From the NCBI GenBank assembly GCA_030599175.1, contig JAUVON010000190.1, positions 1-5,861 of the forward strand: 5,861 bases of DNA, read 5' to 3'. Below, one piece after another: positions 1-3,220 of the stretch. A program made the translations under genes and the position numbers. Position 1 is the stretch's first letter, and each line of letters begins with the position of its first letter. The notes under the pieces were generated by a model. That model did not search any database. It had not been told where the DNA came from and worked only from the letters and a program-made list of their open reading frames with translations. Source of the stretch: Desulfobulbaceae bacterium. GTDB lineage: Bacteria > Desulfobacterota > Desulfobulbia > Desulfobulbales > Desulfocapsaceae.

Positions 1-19
1 AGTAGTGTCCGGTTAAAAA
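1..19 (+). repeat. left terminal inverted repeat
   Basis: It matches the reverse complement of 260-278 at 16 of 19 positions; the mismatches are at positions 3, 5 and 16. The 10 bases 6-15 (TGTCCGGTTA) are identical. The repeat could extend to the left of the window. Confidence 0.65.
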
Positions 20-116
20 CTCGAGGTCTACGCTATCTGCAAAAGGGTTTGTGGGTTGTTTTTTGGAGCGTCATCCTGCAAATTTCGTAGTATTTCGGAG
101 TCTACGCTTACCTCTT

Positions 117-188
117 AACATTTTCGTGTTTGATTTTTATCAGTCTTTGCGAGAAGCTCGCATGATAAAAATTGAATATGAAAATGTT
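117..188 (+). repeat. long nested inverted repeat (32-bp hairpin)
   Basis: Bases 117-142 pair with 163-188 and 148-153 pair with 157-162, closing on an AAG loop. The only interruption is a five-base bulge at 143-147. In the plus-strand RNA every position is paired: 28 Watson-Crick pairs and four G-U wobbles (126/179, 128/177, 131/174, 132/173). In the minus-strand RNA those four would be A-C mismatches. No T-run follows on either side, so it does not look like a standard intrinsic terminator. It lies near the middle of the TIR-bounded element. Confidence 0.75.
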
Positions 189-208
189 TGAAAATCAAGA
201 AATTTTCA
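189..208 (+). repeat. small hairpin TGAAAAT/ATTTTCA
   Basis: A perfect 7-bp stem (189-195 with 202-208) with a six-base loop, directly abutting the long hairpin at 117-188. It is AT-rich and could arise by chance, but its position beside the larger structure makes it worth recording as part of the same element. Confidence 0.4.
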
Positions 209-259
209 GTAAAAAGCGGAAGAAATCAACCTACGAATCCGTACGATACATACTGCAAT

Positions 260-278
260 TTTCTAACCGGACATTGCT
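260..278 (-). repeat. right terminal inverted repeat
   Basis: This is the inverted partner of 1-19, with the exact core TAACCGGACA at 264-273. It lies 15 bases beyond the dnaA stop codon, so the element borders the gene without cutting it. Confidence 0.65.
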
Positions 279-293
279 GATAAAAACTAAAAA

Positions 294-1634
294 TTAAAGC
301 TGCTTCACCTTATCACTCAACAAATCAAGTTGAGCAGATACGGAACCATCACTCACAGCCTTGCTGGACACCACCTTTATAGAGTGCAGTACAGTAGAAT
401 GATCACGATGCAGTACCTTGCCAATATCAGCCAGTGAACTGTCAGTGTACTTACGCGCCAGATACATAGCAACCTGTCGGGGAAAAGTAACAACTTTCTT
501 CCTTGACCTCGAGCGCATATCACCAATACTCACATTAAATTGACTGGAGACAAGATCACAAATCATCTCCGCCGAGCGTACCTGTTCCACCCCGACAACG
601 GAAGCGATAACTTCCCGCAGAAGATTGATATCAACATGGCCGCCTGTAAGCCTGGCTTTTGCACGTATTGCAATCAAAGCTGATTCAATTTGACGCACAT
701 CTCCACGGATATGGTTTGCCAGGTAAATCACCATCTCTTCATCGAGGGACAATTGCTGCTGCAACGCTTTTTTTTCTACAATACGGATTCTGGTTGCCAC
801 ATCCGGAGCCTGGATGCTGGTTACCAGCCCGGAGGTCATTCTTGAACGAAATTCGCTATCAATGCCGACCAGATCTCTGGGAGCACTTTTCGAGGTGATA
901 ATGACTCTCTTGCCTGACTTAATGAGTGAATCGAGAACCTCATTCAATTCCTCCTGGGTCTTCTTCTTCCCTGTTAGGGAGTGAACATCTTCAACCAGCA
1001 AAATATCACAATGTTCCAAGTATTTGGACTTAAAATTCTCCATGGTGTTGGTCTTTATACCCCGAACCATTTCGGCGGCAAACTGCTTGGCGGTTACATA
1101 GTGTAGACGGGTCATCGGAGAATGAGAAAACACATGGTGGGCAACAGCATGGGTCAGATGACTTTTGCCAAGACCGGTAGCACTATTAATATAAAGACAG
1201 GGACCAATTGTATCATCTTTTGCCACCATGGATTTACAGGCAGATTCTGCCAGAATATTACTCTCTCCAACCATAAATTCATCAAAGGTATATCTGGGAT
1301 GAAGAGCCCTGAAGCGGGAATTATTTACCGGAACACTAGGCAGTCTCATCTGTGCTTTAGTCCCGTTTCTCTTAACTGTTCGGGGGGCTGAAACAGTATT
1401 ACTACTCTCCTCACAGAAAAGAACTCTAGTTGACTCCAGTCCATTCTCACGAATCTTCTCCTCAATAACTTTAAGAAAATTCCGTTTAACATATGCACTG
1501 AAAAATCTGTCCGGGCTTGAGAGATATAACTTTTCATCCTGCAACTCAACAAATTTTAAGGGCTCAATCCAAAGATCAAAAATATTCTCTGCAATAGTCG
1601 ATTTTAAACTCTCTTTGACTCTTTCCCACACCAT
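294..1634 (-). CDS. dnaA: chromosomal replication initiator protein DnaA
   Basis: This AAA+ ATPase binds DnaA boxes, melts the origin and helps load the replicative helicase. The protein is 446 residues, normal for the family. Domain I (about 1-75) has the LWIEPL helix; a variable linker runs to about 110. The AAA+ core (about 111-325) starts at HPRYTFDEFMVG and contains Walker A SATGLGKSH (151-159), Walker B ILLVED (211-216), sensor I at IITS (245-248), an arginine-finger candidate R265 and sensor II R314 in DVRQIESAL. Domain IV (about 350-446) has the basic stretch RSRSRKK, then FPRQVAMYLARK and the signature IGKVLHRDHSTVLHS (404-418). Oddities are Ser151 in place of the usual first P-loop glycine, Glu215 for the usual first Walker B aspartate, and a signature one residue shorter than in E. 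coli. The frame stays open for 41 more codons upstream, but the start at 1634 has a good ribosome site, begins with typical domain I sequence and lies just downstream of a promoter. No dnaN is adjacent. Confidence 0.97.
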   Translation of the reverse strand: MVWERVKESLKSTIAENIFDLWIEPLKFVELQDEKLYLSSPDRFFSAYVKRNFLKVIEEKIRENGLESTRVLFCEESSNTVSAPRTVKRNGTKAQMRLPSVPVNNSRFRALHPRYTFDEFMVGESNILAESACKSMVAKDDTIGPCLYINSATGLGKSHLTHAVAHHVFSHSPMTRLHYVTAKQFAAEMVRGIKTNTMENFKSKYLEHCDILLVEDVHSLTGKKKTQEELNEVLDSLIKSGKRVIITSKSAPRDLVGIDSEFRSRMTSGLVTSIQAPDVATRIRIVEKKALQQQLSLDEEMVIYLANHIRGDVRQIESALIAIRAKARLTGGHVDINLLREVIASVVGVEQVRSAEMICDLVSSQFNVSIGDMRSRSRKKVVTFPRQVAMYLARKYTDSSLADIGKVLHRDHSTVLHSIKVVSSKAVSDGSVSAQLDLLSDKVKQL

Positions 1635-1640
1635 AAATAA

Positions 1641-1646
1641 TTCCTT
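1641..1646 (-). promoter_or_regulatory. dnaA ribosome binding site
   Basis: AAGGAA on the minus strand, six bases before the ATG at 1634. It decides the start: the longer in-frame alternative from 1757 would place 41 residues with no DnaA-like sequence ahead of domain I and would run through the candidate promoter. Confidence 0.75.
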
Positions 1647-1676
1647 TCCCTTCAGTTTATGGATTCCCAAGGCAAA

Positions 1677-1705
1677 ATCATATGAAATAATCCGGCAGAT
1701 ACCAA
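1677..1705 (-). promoter_or_regulatory. dnaA proximal promoter, sigma70-like
   Basis: On the minus strand, TTGGTA (1705-1700) and TATGAT (1682-1677) are separated by exactly 17 bases. The -10 box matches the consensus at five of six positions and the -35 box at four of six. Transcription would start near 1670, giving a leader of about 36 bases that includes the ribosome site. Confidence 0.55.
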
Positions 1706-1791
1706 TGCTCTTAACCCACAAATAACCAAGAGTTGATCTACTCCAAACGGACAACAACTGACTGTTCTTTTAAAACGCTACTTTTGAAATT

Positions 1792-1810
1792 TTCGGGGGA
1801 CGCGCCCGAA
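1792..1810 (-). repeat. GC-rich hairpin in the upstream leader of dnaA
   Basis: TTCGGG at 1792-1797 pairs with CCCGAA at 1805-1810 around a seven-base loop. It lies between the two candidate dnaA promoters, so it would be in the leader of a transcript from the distal one. It could act as a regulatory stem or be incidental; there is no strong T-run to make it a clear terminator. Confidence 0.4.
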
Positions 1811-1828
1811 TCGCTAATAACGAGGAAG

Positions 1829-1857
1829 AATAAACTTTAATTTACACAATCCGTCAA
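1829..1857 (-). promoter_or_regulatory. dnaA distal promoter candidate, sigma70-like
   Basis: TTGACG (1857-1852) and TTTATT (1834-1829) on the minus strand are 17 bases apart. The -35 box matches at five of six positions and the -10 box at four of six. A transcript from here would carry a leader of about 190 bases, including the hairpin at 1792-1810. The region is AT-rich, so chance matches are possible. Confidence 0.35.
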
Positions 1858-1882
1858 AGACGATTTGCAGATATTTTATCCG

Positions 1883-1911
1883 GCAGGCACAAGTTTATTA
1901 ACACTGCCTGC
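1883..1911. repeat. inverted repeat GCAGGCA/TGCCTGC around a weak DnaA-box-like site
   Basis: Perfect 7-bp arms at 1883-1889 and 1905-1911 enclose 15 bases that contain TTATTAACA (1895-1903), one base away from the tandem boxes at 2020-2040. A protein-binding dyad or an origin hairpin are both possible. Confidence 0.45.
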
Positions 1912-1956
1912 AACACCGCATAGAAACTGAAACTGCACCATGACCGGCCAGTTTTT

Positions 1957-1984
1957 TGTTGAATTTAGCGCATTCCGCTCAACA
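1957..1984. repeat. inverted repeat TGTTGA/TCAACA with inner GCG/CGC stem
   Basis: 1957-1962 pairs with 1979-1984 and 1968-1970 pairs with 1976-1978, leaving a five-base loop and a five-base bulge at 1963-1967. It sits just ahead of the tandem DnaA-box-like sites and overlaps the start of the next inverted repeat, at 1981-2013. Confidence 0.4.
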
Positions 1985-2013
1985 TCATTTTTATGCCGAC
2001 AAATAACGATGTT
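1981..2013. repeat. imperfect inverted repeat AACATC/GATGTT
   Basis: Six-base arms at 1981-1986 and 2008-2013, with partial further pairing inside through T-rich and A-rich stretches. It ends seven bases before the first DnaA-box-like site. It is mutually exclusive with the outer arm of the 1957-1984 repeat because they share bases. Confidence 0.35.
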
Positions 2014-2019
2014 AGAGGA

Positions 2020-2028
2020 TTATCAACA
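2020..2028 (+). promoter_or_regulatory. DnaA-box-like site 1, TTATCAACA
   Basis: Eight of nine bases match TTATCCACA, the difference being at position six. It is repeated identically 12 bases further on, in the same orientation and close to one helical turn apart, as expected for cooperative DnaA binding. It could also serve dnaA autoregulation. Confidence 0.55.
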
Positions 2029-2031
2029 AAG

Positions 2032-2040
2032 TTATCAACA
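2032..2040 (+). promoter_or_regulatory. DnaA-box-like site 2, TTATCAACA
   Basis: Identical to the site at 2020-2028 and in the same orientation. It directly borders the AT-rich block that starts at 2041, the position expected of an origin-proximal box next to the unwinding element. Confidence 0.55.
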
Positions 2041-2125
2041 ATTCAACAAATGAATGAAACTCGATATACCTCTATATAAATATAAATTACTGCAATTTAC
2101 TCATAATTATTGTTAATTCTAAGGC
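2041..2125. other. AT-rich block, possible DNA unwinding element
   Basis: The first 80 bases contain 17 G or C (about 21 percent), clearly below the neighbouring genes. It directly follows the second DnaA-box-like site. No clear repeated 13-mers or DnaA-trio pattern could be read in it. Confidence 0.4.
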
Positions 2126-2159
2126 AAACATTTGGATTAGCAGGAGTTTCAGCACACAT

Positions 2160-2203
2160 AAAAAAATAAAAAAAAATTCTGATTTAGCGACCACAGTCAT
2201 CAG
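2160..2203 (-). terminator. intrinsic terminator of comF
   Basis: On the minus strand CTGAT (2203-2199) and GAC (2198-2196) pair with GTC (2191-2189) and ATCAG (2183-2179), with a TGTG loop and a five-base bulge. After two A residues comes a run of nine T, one A and seven T. The stem includes the comF stop codon. It would separate comF transcripts from the origin-like region and dnaA. Confidence 0.55.
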
Positions 2204-2952
2204 CTGCTACACTGTGCCATTTTCACCCTTGTCAGAGTAAGCACCCGTACCTCCCTCGCACCGTGATGAAGCAAAACCATACTGCATTCAGTCACAGTAG
2301 TGCCTGTCGTGTAAACATCATCAACCAGACAGACGATTTTTTCACCTACTCCGACTTTATTTGCCATAGCAAACGCCCCTTTGAGATTTTTCCTTCTCAT
2401 CCTTCCATCAAGTGTCGTCTGGGGTGCTGTGTTTCTGGTTCGCAGTAGAGAATTGGCGTTCAGGACAGTCTGGGCCCTTTTCTGGAAAAAGAGCTTAGCC
2501 AGCAACACCGACTGATTCAGTCCTCTTTGGCGTAACCTCCGGGGGTGGAGGGGAACAGGAAGGACATAATCACACTGGTCGAAAAGGGCCATATCAAAGT
2601 GTGATATGATCTCAGCAATCCCCGGCAGAACGCTGGTATCTTTGCCATACTTCAATCCATAAAGAAGTTTCTGGACAGGCGTACTGTATCGGACAACGGA
2701 GCGTGCCAGCAGATAGGGTGGAGAACTACCAAGACATTCGCCGCAGAGATGCTCCCTGACCTTATCGCCGACAAGCTCCATTCCACAAATCCTGCAGACA
2801 GGATGTTGCAGGAAAATTATGTCACCACTGCAATTTTCGCAAAATTTTCTTTCCGATATTCCAAAAAGTTTTTTACCGCACGCGGCACAACGGTGAGGAA
2901 AGAGAATATCCGCACTGTGCCTTGTTAAATCAGCCAGCCTTGGAAATACCAT
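2200..2952 (-). CDS. comF: ComF family protein (zinc-finger plus phosphoribosyltransferase domain)
   Basis: The protein is 250 residues, a usual length for ComF/GntX-type proteins. The N-terminal part holds four CxxC pairs (C22/C25, C38/C41, C53/C56, C70/C73), which probably bind zinc. The type I phosphoribosyltransferase fold follows: VPLHPRRLRQRGLNQS at 133-148, a TRNTAPQTTLDGRMRRKNL block at 172-190, and the PRPP-loop signature LVDDVYTTGTT at 209-219. Members of this family take part in importing single-stranded DNA during natural transformation in some bacteria, yet they are also widespread in species not known to be competent, where their role is unclear. The substrate cannot be told from sequence. 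The start at 2952 is supported by a GGTGG-type ribosome site close upstream and by a typical ILFPHRCAACG beginning. The gene runs toward dnaA but is separated from it by a terminator and about 565 non-coding bases. No other competence gene is in view. Confidence 0.92.
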   Translation of the reverse strand: MVFPRLADLTRHSADILFPHRCAACGKKLFGISERKFCENCSGDIIFLQHPVCRICGMELVGDKVREHLCGECLGSSPPYLLARSVVRYSTPVQKLLYGLKYGKDTSVLPGIAEIISHFDMALFDQCDYVLPVPLHPRRLRQRGLNQSVLLAKLFFQKRAQTVLNANSLLRTRNTAPQTTLDGRMRRKNLKGAFAMANKVGVGEKIVCLVDDVYTTGTTVTECSMVLLHHGAREVRVLTLTRVKMAQCSS

Positions 2953-2965
2953 ACTACCACCCTGA

Positions 2966-2993
2966 ATTATATCGTAACACGTTAATATTCCAA
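2966..2993 (-). promoter_or_regulatory. comF promoter candidate, sigma70-like
   Basis: On the minus strand TTGGAA (2993-2988) and a perfect TATAAT (2971-2966) are 16 bases apart. Transcription would begin near 2959, only about seven bases before the ATG at 2952, so the transcript would have a very short leader that cuts into the ribosome site. Either the message is nearly leaderless or the match is fortuitous in this AT-rich stretch. Confidence 0.4.
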
Positions 2994-3045
2994 TATTTAT
3001 ACCATTAAACCACAGAAGATAATGACGCTCGAAATAGCTTTTTAC

Positions 3046-3061
3046 AAGGTCATGTTACCTT
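3046..3061. promoter_or_regulatory. 16-bp near-palindrome upstream of bamA
   Basis: AAGGTCATGTTACCTT has perfect five-base arms and a partly symmetrical six-base centre. It lies in the divergent comF-bamA region. Operator-like, but no regulator can be named. Confidence 0.3.
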
Positions 3062-3097
3062 CAATTTCTTATATTTTTCCCTCACACCAAACTGTGT

Positions 3098-3109
3098 TCT
3101 TTGCAAAGA
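3098..3109. promoter_or_regulatory. perfect 12-bp palindrome upstream of bamA
   Basis: TCTTTGCAAAGA is its own reverse complement. It lies about 110 bases before the bamA start and could be a repressor or activator site. No convincing sigma70 promoter with both boxes was found for bamA between 2994 and 3207. Confidence 0.35.
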
Positions 3110-3166
3110 TAGAGAAACATGGCATAGTGTCTAGCCAGAAAAAGATATTTGGCTCCACATTATGAG

Positions 3167-3193
3167 TCCCGATTTACTTTCAGTCTATCGGGA
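3167..3193 (+). promoter_or_regulatory. inverted repeat in the bamA leader
   Basis: TCCCGAT (3167-3173) pairs with ATCGGGA (3187-3193) around a 13-base loop. It ends 14 bases before the bamA ribosome site, so in RNA it would be a leader stem, and in DNA an operator dyad. Confidence 0.4.
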
Positions 3194-3207
3194 TCAGGAA
3201 CTAACAC

Positions 3208-3213
3208 AGGAAG
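3208..3213 (+). promoter_or_regulatory. bamA ribosome binding site
   Basis: AGGAAG, seven bases before the ATG at 3221. It fixes the start that gives a clean signal peptide. Confidence 0.75.
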
Positions 3214-3220
3214 AAACCCT

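Larger units (their letters stand above)
1..278. mobile_element. ORF-less element with terminal inverted repeats (MITE-like or gutted IS)
   Basis: The two ends are inverted copies of each other, 16 of 19 bases matching, with an exact 10-base core TGTCCGGTTA. No convincing coding frame lies between them. The interior carries a 32-bp nested hairpin (117-188), a small hairpin (189-208) and a direct repeat GTCTACGCT at 26-34 and 100-108. Short size, inverted ends and strong internal structure fit a miniature inverted-repeat transposable element, or an insertion sequence that has lost its transposase. It ends about 15 bases past the dnaA stop codon, a typical harmless landing site. The left end lies at or very near the window edge, so a target-site duplication cannot be checked, and the family of the parent transposase is not identifiable here. 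A structured intergenic repeat of another kind is the main alternative. Confidence 0.5.
1865..2190. other. candidate chromosomal replication origin (oriC)
   Basis: This gene-free stretch directly upstream of dnaA combines the usual parts of a bacterial origin. Two TTATCAACA sites lie in tandem at 2020-2040, and a related TTATTAACA lies at 1895-1903. Three inverted repeats sit at 1883-1911, 1957-1984 and 1981-2013. A block of about 80 bases from 2041 has only about one fifth G+C and could be the unwinding element. Origins beside dnaA are common across bacteria, and no better site is visible in the window. The sites differ from the E. coli consensus TTATCCACA at one position, and there are few of them, so confidence is moderate. 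Strand skew over the whole chromosome would be needed to settle it. Confidence 0.5.

Noticed and set aside
659..1552. Short frames inside dnaA on both strands
   Set aside because: They are shadows of the dnaA coding frame and have no domains or ribosome sites that would support them.
1635..1757. In-frame 41-codon upstream extension of dnaA
   Set aside because: It has no DnaA-like sequence, overlaps the best promoter candidate, and the ATG at 1634 has a well-spaced AAGGAA and begins at typical domain I sequence.
1930..1957. AAACTG/CAGTTT stem followed by a T-run as a terminator
   Set aside because: Only six pairs, AT-rich, with a 13-base loop, and no gene on the plus strand ends upstream of it.
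2263..2448. Plus-strand 61-codon frame opposite comF
   Set aside because: It is antisense to the conserved PRPP-loop region of comF, with no independent support.
3120..3136. Possible sigma54 promoter (TGGCAT ... TAGCC) upstream of bamA
   Set aside because: The GG and GC elements are 11 bases apart instead of the required 10, and the second half does not match TTGCA.
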